A DNA stretch of 64,000 bases from Flavobacteriaceae bacterium (GTDB taxonomy: Bacteria > Bacteroidota > Bacteroidia > Flavobacteriales > Flavobacteriaceae): NCBI GenBank assembly GCA_004762155.1, contig SIHP01000010.1:1-64000 (forward strand), written 5' to 3'. Below are positions 8,888-18,283 of this stretch, piece after piece. Positions within the stretch are counted from its first letter, which is position 1, and every line of letters starts with the position of its first letter. The translations under genes were made by a program, and so were the position numbers. The notes under the pieces were generated by a model, which was not told where the DNA came from, did no database searches, and saw only the letters and a list, made by a program, of their open reading frames with translations.

Positions 8888-9550
8888 ATGAAGAAGTTTA
8901 CCTTAAAACAAACATTAATTCCTATAGTTACCATTACAATAATATGTTTTTTATGGTTTGGCCCTATAAACCTAAATTACATAGTAAATATAGTTGCATC
9001 TATATTAATCTTTATAGCTAATTATATAGAATACAAAGAAAAACCATTTTTAGCACTAGGTTTTCAACGTGAAAAATTTACATTAAAAAATATCTTCGTG
9101 CTTGCTCCTTTAGTTGCACTAATACTCTTTGTTTGTTACGTCTTTATATTGGTTCCTGGAATTACAAAACTCACAGGAGCTCCTATAGATTATTCTAATT
9201 TTGATCAATTGAAAGGAAACCTTCCTGGCTGTTTAATTGCTTTATTATTAGTGTGGCTTTCTGCTGGCTTTGGAGAAGAAATTATCTTTAGGGGTTATTT
9301 TATGAGACAATTTGTTAAGTTCTTTGGAGAAAGTAAAATAAGTATTGTACTTAATATTATTTTACTTGCTTGTTTTTTTGGATTTATGCATAGTTATCAA
9401 GGTATTACAGGCCAACTTGTTACTGGTTTTGTTGGTGCGCTCTTAGCGTTAATATTCTACTTACGTAAATACGATTTATGGTTTATTATTGCTGTGCATG
9501 GTTTTTTTGATACTCTTGCTCTAATTTGTATTTACTTTGGTTTGGCATAA
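8888..9550 (+). CDS. CPBP family intramembrane glutamic endopeptidase
   Basis: A 220-residue protein with about six hydrophobic segments. The CPBP (Abi) motifs are complete: EE with Arg at E130/E131 and R135 (GEEIIFRGYF), His at H168 (FGFMHSYQG) and HGFFD at 204-208. These residues match the active-site layout of Rce1-like intramembrane proteases. Physiological substrates of bacterial members are mostly unknown. The gene is close to the LytTR regulator and may be its target, which is inference. The start is the only ATG before the first membrane segment. Confidence 0.85.
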   Translation: MKKFTLKQTLIPIVTITIICFLWFGPINLNYIVNIVASILIFIANYIEYKEKPFLALGFQREKFTLKNIFVLAPLVALILFVCYVFILVPGITKLTGAPIDYSNFDQLKGNLPGCLIALLLVWLSAGFGEEIIFRGYFMRQFVKFFGESKISIVLNIILLACFFGFMHSYQGITGQLVTGFVGALLALIFYLRKYDLWFIIAVHGFFDTLALICIYFGLA

Positions 9551-9830
9551 TAGCTCCAAATTTAATATTTAGTTCTAATCAATAAAACACGCTTTTTGCA
9601 CTATCTTTTTCATAATTCAAACAAAATTTCTATACTTAACCTAACTAGAAAAAAAGAATCTAAAATAAGTGTAATTAGTGTGTTTTATAGTTTAGGTAAA
9701 AAACTATTTGCTTTTCAATTACCTACTAAATTTTAACGAAAACATTAGCTATCATTTTACATTTAATATATTATTTTTAATGCGGAAAATTTGCTGCATA
9801 GTATATACAAATACATTAATAATAAATAAA
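9551..9830. other. 280-bp intergenic region
   Basis: An open frame extends upstream of the lipoprotein start to 9708, but its extra residues have no coding character and lie before a perfect lipoprotein signal. I therefore treat this stretch as non-coding. It holds the promoter of the 9831 gene; no specific element can be called with confidence. Confidence 0.4.
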
Positions 9831-10646
9831 ATGAAAAAAGCACCACTAATTTTACTGATAGTATTAATATTAATTTCTTGTAAAAAAGAAAAAGTAACAG
9901 AAATAATTGTTTTGGGTACACTACATAAACCAGAACCTAACTTTAATTCTGAAATTCTGTTTGATATATTAGAGGATTTAAAGCCTGATTTAATTTTAAT
10001 GGAAGGTGATTCTTCATTTTTTACTTCTGATTTTAGACTAAAAAAAGCCTTAAATAGTAATGAAGTTATTGCATCTCAAAAATATGCTGATAAATATCCA
10101 ATGACCAAATTAAGACCTTATGGATTTGAAGGTAGAATTCAACACAGAATAAATATTGGTTCACGACCTACTGATGGATTAACAACAAAACTTCTCGACA
10201 GTTTAAATAAATCCGATTTATTGTCTGTTTCCGAGGCTAAAATTGTTAATAAATGGAATGCTCTTCTAGAGCCTTTAAAAGCAAAAGCTTCTAAAGCTCC
10301 AGAAAATTTTAATAATACTACCACTGATAGTATTTGCCAAGAAAGACAATATTATCAATACAAAATGTTGACAAAAATAACAAATACTAGAAATGAATTT
10401 GCAAATCATTTTCATACTAAACCCAACGGTCAAAAAATAAGTTATCGTGAAGGTTATCAATTGGCCAGTGATTTTTGGGACTTAAGAAATCAAACTATGG
10501 CAAAAAACATCATGAAAATGGCTGAACTAAACAAAGGAAAAAGAATTGTCGTTACCAATGGGTTTATGCACCGCTATTATATTTTAAAGGAATTAAAAAG
10601 ATTGATAAAAGGAAAAAATATAATTTTAAAGGAATTTTACGATTAA
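9831..10646 (+). CDS. TraB/ChaN-like lipoprotein
   Basis: A 271-residue protein. The start at 9831 is preferred over an earlier in-frame codon at 9708 because it begins a lipoprotein signal, MKKAPLILLIVLILISC, with the Cys at residue 17. After the signal, the IIVLGTLHKPEPNFNSE and LKPDLILMEGD stretches resemble the GTxH and PDxxxxE motifs of the TraB/PrgY/GumN and ChaN superfamily of putative metal-dependent hydrolases or haem/peptide binders. The C-terminus has KRIVVTNGFMHRYYI, another His-containing strand of that fold. Function in Bacteroidota is not established. Single gene on this strand. Confidence 0.6.
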   Translation: MKKAPLILLIVLILISCKKEKVTEIIVLGTLHKPEPNFNSEILFDILEDLKPDLILMEGDSSFFTSDFRLKKALNSNEVIASQKYADKYPMTKLRPYGFEGRIQHRINIGSRPTDGLTTKLLDSLNKSDLLSVSEAKIVNKWNALLEPLKAKASKAPENFNNTTTDSICQERQYYQYKMLTKITNTRNEFANHFHTKPNGQKISYREGYQLASDFWDLRNQTMAKNIMKMAELNKGKRIVVTNGFMHRYYILKELKRLIKGKNIILKEFYD

Positions 10647-10714
10647 TCTAAATTATAGAAAACCTGTAACAATCTTAAAACAATCATGTCTTTTGAATAT
10701 AAAATACAAAATAC

Positions 10715-12112
10715 ATGAACAAACTTACTATTCTCTTCCTGTCCTTATTATTTTTAAGCTCTATAAACGCACAGAAAAAAGAAACAAAACCTTTTTCAGA
10801 ATACAATAAAACTATTGATTCGCTTATGCAAATTAGTTCTGATAGAGGAATTTTTAACGGTAATATATTAGTTACTAGAAATGATTCTCTTGTATATCAA
10901 AAATCATTTGGATATACAGACGCATCAGGACAAACCAAGTTAACAAAAAACTCTATTTTTAATATAGGTTCAATTGGAAAAGAATTAAATGCTGTTTCTA
11001 TTGTAATGTTAATAGAAAAAGGAAAATTACAATTTAACGATAAGCTGTCTCAGTTTAATTTAGGATTGCCTGCTTGGTCTGAAAAAGTCACCATAAAACA
11101 CCTTTTAAACTATGTTAGTGGAATTCCACAAATTGATTATGACAACGTGAAAAATGAGAAAGATATTTTAGAAGATTTACAACATCTACCTAATTTACAA
11201 TTTGAACCAGGGACAAATTATAATTACAATAACAATAGTATTTTTCTTCAAAAAAGGATTATTGAAAGTGTTACGAAAAAAACATATCAGGAATTTGTTA
11301 TAGAAAACATTATTGCTCCATTAAAAATGAAAAATGTTGTATTTGACCCAGGTTACGATTACCCAAATAAAACTAGCTGCTTTGATGTTGATAAAATAAA
11401 TTGCGATGAAATTTTTTCTAGTAAAGATCGTTTTTGGGTATCAATAGATGATTTAAATAAATGGATTACTGCGCTACACAACAATAAATTAATTTCCAGA
11501 ACATCACTAGAATTACTATTACAGAATCAATATTTTAAAAATAAAGAATGTAGTTTAGGTGCATCTCATAATTCCTTTGCATTACATCTTCATGGTGGTC
11601 AATCTAGGCAATTTGAAGCTGCCTTTATGAGTGAATTCAAGGATGATCTAAATATTATTTTAATGTCTAATAACAAGAGTAAAGGCTTTGAAATAATTCA
11701 ATCTCTACATAATATTATGAAAGGGAAATCTTTTAGTTTGCCAAAAAAATCTATCTACAGGCAAATTCGTAATAAATGCTTTAAGAATATTGATTTGGGA
11801 ATTGAGTATTATTATGAATTGAAAAAAAACAACTTAAATACCTATAGTTTTAAAAACCCAAAAGAATTAAATGGACTTGGTTCTGATTTATTATCATCAA
11901 AAAAAATAAATGAAAGTATAAAAATATTCAAGTTAGCTGTTTCTGAATTTCCAAACAATGCTAATCTATATGGAAGTTTAGGAAAAGCGTACTATTCAAA
12001 TGAAGAGTATGATTTAGCTCTCGAGAGCTATAAAACAGCAATTAAACTTGGAGGTACTGGTGCTAACGCAAAAAAAATGATTGATAAAATTAACAGCTTT
12101 ATAAAAAAGTAA
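10715..12112 (+). CDS. Serine hydrolase (beta-lactamase fold) with C-terminal TPRs
   Basis: A 465-residue exported protein. The signal peptide is MNKLTILFLSLLFLSSINA, with cleavage likely before Gln20. Residues 35-340 are a class C beta-lactamase/penicillin-binding-like hydrolase. The nucleophile motif SxxK is S86-I-G-K89, the YxN motif is Y171-N-N173, and the third box is HGG at about 294. The last 80 residues hold tetratricopeptide repeats (NANLYGSLGKAYYSNEEYDLALESYKTAIKLG). This architecture is common in Bacteroidota and usually annotated as a peptidase or esterase of unknown substrate. It is unlikely to give antibiotic resistance. Stands alone between AT-rich gaps. Confidence 0.85.
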   Translation: MNKLTILFLSLLFLSSINAQKKETKPFSEYNKTIDSLMQISSDRGIFNGNILVTRNDSLVYQKSFGYTDASGQTKLTKNSIFNIGSIGKELNAVSIVMLIEKGKLQFNDKLSQFNLGLPAWSEKVTIKHLLNYVSGIPQIDYDNVKNEKDILEDLQHLPNLQFEPGTNYNYNNNSIFLQKRIIESVTKKTYQEFVIENIIAPLKMKNVVFDPGYDYPNKTSCFDVDKINCDEIFSSKDRFWVSIDDLNKWITALHNNKLISRTSLELLLQNQYFKNKECSLGASHNSFALHLHGGQSRQFEAAFMSEFKDDLNIILMSNNKSKGFEIIQSLHNIMKGKSFSLPKKSIYRQIRNKCFKNIDLGIEYYYELKKNNLNTYSFKNPKELNGLGSDLLSSKKINESIKIFKLAVSEFPNNANLYGSLGKAYYSNEEYDLALESYKTAIKLGGTGANAKKMIDKINSFIKK

Positions 12113-12298
12113 CTGACTAAAACAACACATACAATTAATAAAAAGTTTAATGTATTTTTATAAAGTCTTTCAAATATTTTTGATCTCCGTTAAGTATAAA
12201 ATAAATGTAGTATTAAACACATAAAAGTTTTCGTTATAAAATCATAATTATTATTTAAGATATTAATAACCTTAGTTTTAATAAAACTTTAAAAATCA

Positions 12299-13270
12299 AT
12301 GAGAAAAAACAAAAAATATAGTATTTCTATTGCAATTACTGCATTAATTATTATTTGTTATTTAGTAACAAACAACATTCTTTTTAATGGAATAAATCCA
12401 AAAAAAATCAACGAAAATGGTTTTCAAGCAAATCTATTTGTAAAAGAAAATATTAAAAATAAAACAGCAGTCATTTTCATTGGTGGTGGTCAGTGGGGAG
12501 ATTATTGGGCTAAAGAAATTGCAGAAAAACAGTTCGTTGGATTATCATTACCATATGTCGGAAGAGAAAACTTACCAAATTTACCAGAAGAAATTGATTT
12601 AGAATATTTTGAAAAAGCAATCAAGTGGTTAGGAAAACAAAAATCTGTTAATCCTAAAAAAATTATTGTAGTGGGAGTTTCAAGAAATGCGGAATTGGCA
12701 TTATTAATTGCGTCAATATTTCCTGATATCATAAGCGGAGTTGTTGCTTACTCTCCAAGTTCTGTTTCTTGGTCTAATACCGTTTTACCATATAATTCAA
12801 ATGAATTGAAAGCGAGTTGGAGATATAGTGGAGTTGATATTCCTTATGTAGCTATGGAGAAAATTTCTGGAAATAATTCAGACAAAATTAGAATGTTGGA
12901 ATATTGGGAAAATGGTTTGTCAGAAATAGATTCAATCAATAATGCATTTATTAAAGTAGAATTAATTAAAGGACCTGTTTTACTTTTTTCAGGAATGGAT
13001 GATAAAGTTTGGCCATCCGCTAAAATGGCTGACATGATAGTAAAGAGATTAAAAAACAGTAATTTTAATTATAACTACAAAAATATCAAATATGAAAATG
13101 CTGGACATTTAATATCTAATAATCCAGAACAATCGTCAGATATAAGAATCGGAAAAATAAATATTAATGGAAAGAGTTATGAGTATGAATTTGGTGGAAC
13201 TAAAGATGGTGATTTTAAGGCAAAAAAAGATGCCAAAATAAAGTTAATGGAGTTTATCGGTAATATTTAA
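12299..13270 (+). CDS. BAAT C-terminal-type acyl-CoA thioester hydrolase/dienelactone-like protein
   Basis: A 323-residue alpha/beta hydrolase with an N-terminal membrane anchor or uncleaved signal (residues 7-26). The BAAT_C domain is recognisable from VIFIGGGQWG, the nucleophile elbow VVGVSRNAELALLIAS with Ser128, the acid strand LLFSGMDDKVWPS with Asp234/235, and the His strand YENAGHLIS with His270. The catalytic triad is therefore complete. The usual nucleophile context is GxSKGxE; here Lys is replaced by Arg and Gly by Asn. The N-terminal thioesterase-type domain of full-length BAAT proteins is missing. Substrate unknown. Confidence 0.75.
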   Translation: MRKNKKYSISIAITALIIICYLVTNNILFNGINPKKINENGFQANLFVKENIKNKTAVIFIGGGQWGDYWAKEIAEKQFVGLSLPYVGRENLPNLPEEIDLEYFEKAIKWLGKQKSVNPKKIIVVGVSRNAELALLIASIFPDIISGVVAYSPSSVSWSNTVLPYNSNELKASWRYSGVDIPYVAMEKISGNNSDKIRMLEYWENGLSEIDSINNAFIKVELIKGPVLLFSGMDDKVWPSAKMADMIVKRLKNSNFNYNYKNIKYENAGHLISNNPEQSSDIRIGKININGKSYEYEFGGTKDGDFKAKKDAKIKLMEFIGNI

Positions 13271-13504
13271 ATTCATCAAAAAAAGATTCCAAACAACGAT
13301 TAAAAAAATAGTAAGAATCATTGTTAAAAGATAAAGTCTGATTGTTTTTGAAAAATGTATGAATTTAAAAATTTAACAGATTATTAAAACAAAATAATAA
13401 ATAAAAACATAAAAGTTAGACTTTTGTATAATCCGAAAAGTTAGTGTTTTTAAGACCTTACGTACTGTTCACAAGAACCTTGCTTTTTTGTTCAAAAAAA
13501 CAAT

Positions 13505-13621
13505 ATGTTGATTCTTATAATTGGAAGTATTTTAATTAGTCTTACTACTTCAATAGTATTCTGGTATTCTGGTATTCTGAGACAAAATCAAATGAAAGAA
13601 ACTTACTCTTATTACCAATGA
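13505..13621 (+). CDS. Possible small membrane peptide or gene remnant
   Basis: An ATG-to-stop frame of 38 codons encodes a single hydrophobic segment (MLILIIGSILISLTTSIVFW) followed by a short polar tail. It stands in a 725-bp gap with no other gene. A short direct repeat (ggtattct twice) lies inside it. It could be a real small protein, the remnant of a larger one, or chance. No ribosome binding signal is visible, so support is weak. Confidence 0.2.
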   Translation: MLILIIGSILISLTTSIVFWYSGILRQNQMKETYSYYQ

Positions 13622-13921
13622 ATAAACAAAGTCGTTTATTGTTTTATAAAATAACAGATTAAAACATAAATAACCTTTTATCTTTAAAAAAGGATTACAA
13701 TACAATAAAAAATATTAGTTATTTCTCAATCAAAAAAGTCATTTTAAAACTTTTATTTTATTTTCTATTGATATTTCACTCAAAACACAAGTATAATTCC
13801 ATTATTTATGCTTAAATTATACATATAAACAACTGATTATCAAATAAATTAATTATTAGCATTTCAAATCATTAATTATTTAACCAGTAATATGTCTCAA
13901 CTTTAAAAATTGAGTCTTATC

Positions 13922-13967
13922 ACAAAGTTATTAGACCTTTATATTAATTCCTAACCAATAACTTTGT
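13922..13967 (+). promoter_or_regulatory. Inverted repeat with TAnnTTTG element upstream of 13996
   Basis: The arms acaaagttatt (13922-13932) and aataactttgt (13957-13967) are perfect inverted copies 24 bp apart. The right arm contains taactttg (13959-13966), which fits the Bacteroidota -7 consensus TAnnTTTG and lies 29 bp before the start codon. No clear TTTG -33 box is present at the standard distance. It may be a promoter embedded in a protein-binding palindrome or a leader hairpin. Confidence 0.35.
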
Positions 13968-13995
13968 TTGTGTAACCTTTAAAAACTTATAAATT

Positions 13996-15267
13996 ATGGA
14001 GTCATTTGTTAATTTAAATAGAAACAAAATTCTTGTATGTATTATTATACTATTCTTTTCAATACATGAAAATGTTAGTGCTTATACAAATTCTTTAAAT
14101 GTAGATTTTGAAAAATTTAAGGGTAAAGTTTTTGATGCAGAAACTAAAGACCCTTTAAGTTCTGTTCATATTTATATTGAAAACACAAATATAAATACGG
14201 TTACCAATAAAGATGGTGAGTTTTTATTAAAAGTTCCTCTTGAATTTTTAACTAAAAATATAATAGTTTCTTATTTAGGTTACACAAATAGTATACTACC
14301 AATTGCTGAGCTAAAAAAGACTAAAAATAAAATTTACTTAAATGTAAATACTATTAGGTTATCAGAAGTGGATATTAACACATTAAAAGACTCTAAAAGT
14401 TTAGTTAGAGCTGTTTTTAGAAAAAAAGGAGATAATTATTTAGATACTCATTCTGTGATGACTGCCTTTTACAGAGAGACTATTAAAAAAAGAAATAAAA
14501 ACCTTTCGTTATCTGAAGCCATAGTAAACATTTATAAAACTCCTTATTCGTCAGAAAAAAGAGATATTCTAGAGTTCTATAAAACAAGAAAAAACACCAA
14601 TTATTCTAAAAAAGACACACTCGCGTTTAAATTACGTGGTGGCCCTTTTAACACCTTGTTTATGGATGTTGTTAAATATCCTGAATATGTTTTTTCAGAA
14701 CAAAATATAGACGATTATACATTTAGTTTTAAAGGTTCTACAAAAATTAACAACAAATTAATTTACATCATTCAGTTTAAATCAAAAGTTGAATCGTTAC
14801 TTTATCAAGGTGAATTATTTATAGATTATAAGAATAAAATTTTAACAAGTGCTTCTTATGAGCTAAACCTTGCTAATGAAAGTATTGCTAGAAATTGGTT
14901 TTCTATTCAAAAACCTTCTCAATCTAAAGTTACACCTATATATGCTAAATATGATTTAAAATACTTTGAAAAAAATGATAAATGGTATCATGGATACAGT
15001 AAAATGTCTTTAAATTTTAAAGTAAATTGGAAAAAGAGACTATTCAATTCTAAATACAATATGATTTCTGAAATGGTAATTACCGATTGGAAAGAAAATG
15101 AAGAAATTGCGTTTCCTAAATACAAAGAAAGAATAAGGTCTTCTGTTGTGATGACAGATTATTCTGTTGGTTTTTCTGATGATAATTTCTGGGGAAAACA
15201 TAATATTATAGAGCCAGATAAATCGATACAACGTGCCATAAAAAAAATTCAAAAGAATTTAAATTAA
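13996..15267 (+). CDS. Carboxypeptidase-regulatory-like domain protein (CarboxypepD_reg-like)
   Basis: A 423-residue exported protein. Residues 10-29 form a signal peptide. Residues 38-115 are a CarboxypepD_reg-like beta-sandwich: FKGKVFDAETKDPLSSVHIY, NTVTNKDGEFLLKVP, ISYLGY-type strand VSYLGYTNSI. The remaining 300 residues match the family of periplasmic or outer-membrane proteins that follow this domain in Flavobacteria (HSVMTAFYRETIKKRNK, YVFSEQNIDDYTFSFKG). It is not a TonB receptor, since no plug or barrel follows. The role is not known; related genes are often near transport or secretion loci. An AraC-type regulator gene follows. Confidence 0.75.
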   Translation: MESFVNLNRNKILVCIIILFFSIHENVSAYTNSLNVDFEKFKGKVFDAETKDPLSSVHIYIENTNINTVTNKDGEFLLKVPLEFLTKNIIVSYLGYTNSILPIAELKKTKNKIYLNVNTIRLSEVDINTLKDSKSLVRAVFRKKGDNYLDTHSVMTAFYRETIKKRNKNLSLSEAIVNIYKTPYSSEKRDILEFYKTRKNTNYSKKDTLAFKLRGGPFNTLFMDVVKYPEYVFSEQNIDDYTFSFKGSTKINNKLIYIIQFKSKVESLLYQGELFIDYKNKILTSASYELNLANESIARNWFSIQKPSQSKVTPIYAKYDLKYFEKNDKWYHGYSKMSLNFKVNWKKRLFNSKYNMISEMVITDWKENEEIAFPKYKERIRSSVVMTDYSVGFSDDNFWGKHNIIEPDKSIQRAIKKIQKNLN

Positions 15268-15286
15268 TTATTAAACTCATCTAATT

Positions 15287-15332
15287 ATAAGCTGTAATTG
15301 CGCTAAAGAACATTAGTGAAATTGCAGCTTAT
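15287..15332. terminator. Strong hairpin, likely terminator of the 13996 gene
   Basis: Two 20-nt arms (15287-15306 and 15313-15332) pair at 17 of 20 positions around a 6-nt loop, 20 bp after the stop codon of the 13996 gene. The downstream T run is weak (ttataata). The position between two genes on the same strand supports transcript ending or processing. Confidence 0.55.
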
Positions 15333-15429
15333 TTATAATAACATCTTAAATTAGAGTCTTAAAAAACATATAATAGTTTTAAAAAAAACTATATTTAACA
15401 TTTTACTTTATAAATATAGTTACTCTTTT

Positions 15430-16590
15430 ATGGACGTAATAAATCTAATTAGACTTTCTTTTGTTGCTGCTACAATTATTATTGCTCTTTTATTAATTAT
15501 TGCAACTCTTGTAATAAAAAAAGGAATTAAAAAAGCCAATATTGCTATTATAACTATTATTCTAATTTACACTTTTAGTAGTTTAAGTAGCTTTCTTATG
15601 TTTAGCGGATTGTATCAAGAAATTCCTACGTTGGTTTTAATTGGTTATCCGTTTGTATTTATAATTGGTCCTATTTATTATTTTTATATACAAGTATTAC
15701 TTCATAAAAACTTTAAATTTAAAGTATACCACCTGTTAAATTTAATACCACTACTCTATGGTTTTTATATAATAAAATGGTTTTTACTTGTTTCTTTTGA
15801 TAGAAAAATTAGTGCGTTAACCAATGCCTGGTTTGGAGGTCATAAGATTGGTTTATCAGAATTCATTAAATATTCTATACCAAATTTAATTACTCTTATT
15901 TATCTAATAATCAGTTTAATTATAATTTCTAAAACTGCTCAAAAACTTAAAAAGGACTCTTCAAATACCGATATAGAATATCTTTCGTGGTTAAAAAATT
16001 TCACAATCTTATATATTATACTGGTAGTTATTGATGTGATACGTTTAGGTTTAACTGTTGTTTATAAATGGAATGCTGGAGAAGGCGAAATAATAACCAA
16101 TGTATTAATTTCAATTCTTATATTGTATTATATTTTTCAGACTATAAAAAGTCCTGAATTGGTTTTTCATAAACTATCTACAATTGATGAAACTAAAAAA
16201 GATGAAGCTTTAAAAGAAAATGAGGTAAAAAGTATCGTTAAAATTGATACTGATTTTTTAACGAAACTTGTCTCTTTTATGGAAAAAGAAAAACCTTATT
16301 TAAATCCTGAATTAAAATCTCATGAACTTGCAGTAATGCTTAATGTAACACCACATTATTTATCAAAAGTTATTAATCATGAGTTTCATGTAAACTTTTA
16401 TAGTTTTGTAAATACGTATCGCGTAGAAGAATTTAAAAGCAAGGTATTAATCAAAGAAAACAAAAACCTTACATTATCTGCCGTTGCAAAAACTGTTGGT
16501 TTTAATAGTAAATCTTCTTTCAATAGAATATTTAAAGCAATTACAAATAGTACTCCAAGAGAGTACCTAAAACAAAACACGAATCTTTAA
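15430..16590 (+). CDS. Membrane-bound AraC-family transcriptional regulator
   Basis: A 386-residue protein. Residues 1-245 contain about seven hydrophobic segments (for example ATIIIALLLIIATLVI and LVLIGYPFVFIIGPIYYFYI), the sensor type seen in many Flavobacterial AraC regulators. Residues 280-386 are an AraC/XylS DNA-binding domain with two helix-turn-helix units: HELAVMLNVTPHYLSKVIN and LSAVAKTVGFNSKSSFNRIFK, ending TPREYLK. It lies 162 bp downstream of the 13996 gene and converges on the alpha-glucan enzyme operon. Whether it controls either is unknown; the starch locus has its own LacI-type regulator. Confidence 0.85.
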   Translation: MDVINLIRLSFVAATIIIALLLIIATLVIKKGIKKANIAIITIILIYTFSSLSSFLMFSGLYQEIPTLVLIGYPFVFIIGPIYYFYIQVLLHKNFKFKVYHLLNLIPLLYGFYIIKWFLLVSFDRKISALTNAWFGGHKIGLSEFIKYSIPNLITLIYLIISLIIISKTAQKLKKDSSNTDIEYLSWLKNFTILYIILVVIDVIRLGLTVVYKWNAGEGEIITNVLISILILYYIFQTIKSPELVFHKLSTIDETKKDEALKENEVKSIVKIDTDFLTKLVSFMEKEKPYLNPELKSHELAVMLNVTPHYLSKVINHEFHVNFYSFVNTYRVEEFKSKVLIKENKNLTLSAVAKTVGFNSKSSFNRIFKAITNSTPREYLKQNTNL

Positions 16591-16634
16591 GTCTGTTTAT
16601 ACTAAAAACCCGTGTTTATTTGTTGATTTTTCAA

Positions 16635-18281
16635 TTAATCTCTTTCTAATAAAATGATATTAGAATCGGAATTTATCTTTAGGACATCGTTCTCTACAAC
16701 AAAATTCTGATTAGAATATACTTCCTTTAATTGATCTCCTTTTTTAAAGATTGAAGCAATATTTATTTCTTTAATTCCTTTTTCTAAGTTGATACCAACA
16801 ATTACTTTATCATCTTTTCTTACTCTTGAAAAAACTACTCCATTTTTTTTAGAAATCAGTTGATGTTTTCCTGCTCCTATTGCTGGATGATTAGCTCTAA
16901 ACTGACCAATTTTTTGCCAGTGTTTTAAAATCGCTTTAGTACGTTCATCTGTAGCTAATTTTCCCCAATTCATGAAAGATCTAAGATTTGCATCACCAGT
17001 TGCTCCATCTACTGATAATTCTCTTGCAATTTCATCTCCATAATAAACTTGTGAAGTTCCTGGAGTTAACAATAACATTTCTGCAGTTTTAAAAGACTTT
17101 TTTCGTTCTTTATCAAACGGCATTCCATCATCATGAGAAGACATATAATTAAAAATTCCATAATTTTTTAAATCGGTATGTAAAAGCGAATCATATCTTG
17201 CAAAAACTTCTTCTGGTTGCTGTTGTTTGGCATTCCATTTAATTTCAAAATTGATTAAACTATTAAATGCTTTGTCAAAATAATTAACTTTTTTATCACC
17301 AAAATCAAAAGCAGTACCAGACGAAATCCCGTAATTATATACTTCTCCTACCAAATAAAATTCATTGGTATCTAATACTTTTTCAGGATTATTTTCTTTG
17401 TATTTCGCAAAATAATAGTCGCATTCTTTTCTAAATTCTTGCCAAACATTTTCTTCAGTATGTTTTACTGTATCTACTCTGTAACCATCAATTCCAAATT
17501 CTGTAATATAATCCGTTAACCATTTTATAATATAAAAACGTGGAGCTCTTGGATATTTTGTTCTTGCAAAAAAATCATCTAATTCTTGTACTTCTTGCTC
17601 ATAACGTCCTTCTTTTTTCCATTTTGCAATTAATTGTGGTGGTAATGCTACATTTTCATTGCTTTCTGTTTTAATATCTGGTAAATTGCTTACCAAAGTA
17701 CACGAAATAGTATTTTTATAATTAGAATACTCGCAATTTGGTGTTGTTCTCACCCAATCTGCAGGCCAAACAGGATCTTCATCTGTAACCGGACCAGTAT
17801 GATTTATCACTGCATCTAATAAAATTCTAATTCCGTTTTTATGTGCCGTTTCCACCAATTCTTTTACATCTTCTTTGGTTCCAAAATTAGGATCTATTGC
17901 GGTCCAATCTTTTGTCCAATATCCATGAAAACCATAACTTTTTCCTGTTCCTTCATCCGTACCTGCATGAATTTGTTCTACAATTGGTGTCATCCAAATT
18001 GCGTTAATTCCTAAATCAGTAAAGTAGCCTTCTTCTATTTTTTTTGTAATTCCTTTAATATCTCCACCTTTAAAACCTCTTAATTTTGCAGCATCATCTT
18101 TTCTTTTAAAATTAATATCATTAGAAACATCTCCGTTATTAAAACGATCTGTTAATAAAAAATATACGTTGGCACCTTCCCAAACAAATTCCTTTTGTTT
18201 TTCTTCAACCTTTGTGGTGGTTATTTTTTTTTGACATCCAATTATTGAAATCAATCCTAAAATAAAAACAATTTTCCTCAT
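16635..18281 (-). CDS. Alpha-amylase family glycoside hydrolase (GH13), lipoprotein
   Basis: A 548-residue enzyme with lipobox IIGC (Cys16). The GH13 barrel has all conserved regions: LLDAVINHTGP, GIDGYRVDTVKH with nucleophile D270, LVGEVYN with acid/base E313, and MSSHDD with transition-state stabiliser D384. The C-terminal beta domain ends in NIILLERD. Likely cleaves alpha-1,4-glucan oligosaccharides in the periplasm. It is the last gene of the minus-strand operon, starting 2 bp after the second GH13. In the fourth region Ser replaces the usual Asn before HD, which is seen in some subfamilies. Confidence 0.9.
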   Translation of the reverse strand: MRKIVFILGLISIIGCQKKITTTKVEEKQKEFVWEGANVYFLLTDRFNNGDVSNDINFKRKDDAAKLRGFKGGDIKGITKKIEEGYFTDLGINAIWMTPIVEQIHAGTDEGTGKSYGFHGYWTKDWTAIDPNFGTKEDVKELVETAHKNGIRILLDAVINHTGPVTDEDPVWPADWVRTTPNCEYSNYKNTISCTLVSNLPDIKTESNENVALPPQLIAKWKKEGRYEQEVQELDDFFARTKYPRAPRFYIIKWLTDYITEFGIDGYRVDTVKHTEENVWQEFRKECDYYFAKYKENNPEKVLDTNEFYLVGEVYNYGISSGTAFDFGDKKVNYFDKAFNSLINFEIKWNAKQQQPEEVFARYDSLLHTDLKNYGIFNYMSSHDDGMPFDKERKKSFKTAEMLLLTPGTSQVYYGDEIARELSVDGATGDANLRSFMNWGKLATDERTKAILKHWQKIGQFRANHPAIGAGKHQLISKKNGVVFSRVRKDDKVIVGINLEKGIKEINIASIFKKGDQLKEVYSNQNFVVENDVLKINSDSNIILLERD

Positions 18282-18283
18282 GC

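Larger units (their letters stand above)
13271..13995. other. 725-bp intergenic region with hairpins upstream of 13996
   Basis: Mostly AT-rich sequence without a sizeable gene. It contains a possible 38-codon membrane peptide (13505-13621) and, near its right end, two inverted repeats: one around 13893-13915 (tctcaa and ttgag arms) and a perfect 11-bp pair at 13922-13967. These precede the 13996 gene and probably belong to its leader or promoter. Confidence 0.4.

Noticed and set aside
9708-9830. N-terminal extension of the TraB/ChaN-like lipoprotein
   Set aside because: The extension would bury a perfect lipoprotein signal in the interior of the protein; the start at 9831 is better.
10275-10460. 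Minus-strand frames within the plus-strand lipoprotein gene, and similar short antisense frames throughout
   Set aside because: They lie opposite well-supported genes and show no motifs; they are shadows of AT-rich coding sequence.
10715-12112. Antibiotic-resistance beta-lactamase
   Set aside because: SxxK and YxN motifs are shared with many esterases and peptidases; the attached TPRs and wide spread in Bacteroidota argue for another role.
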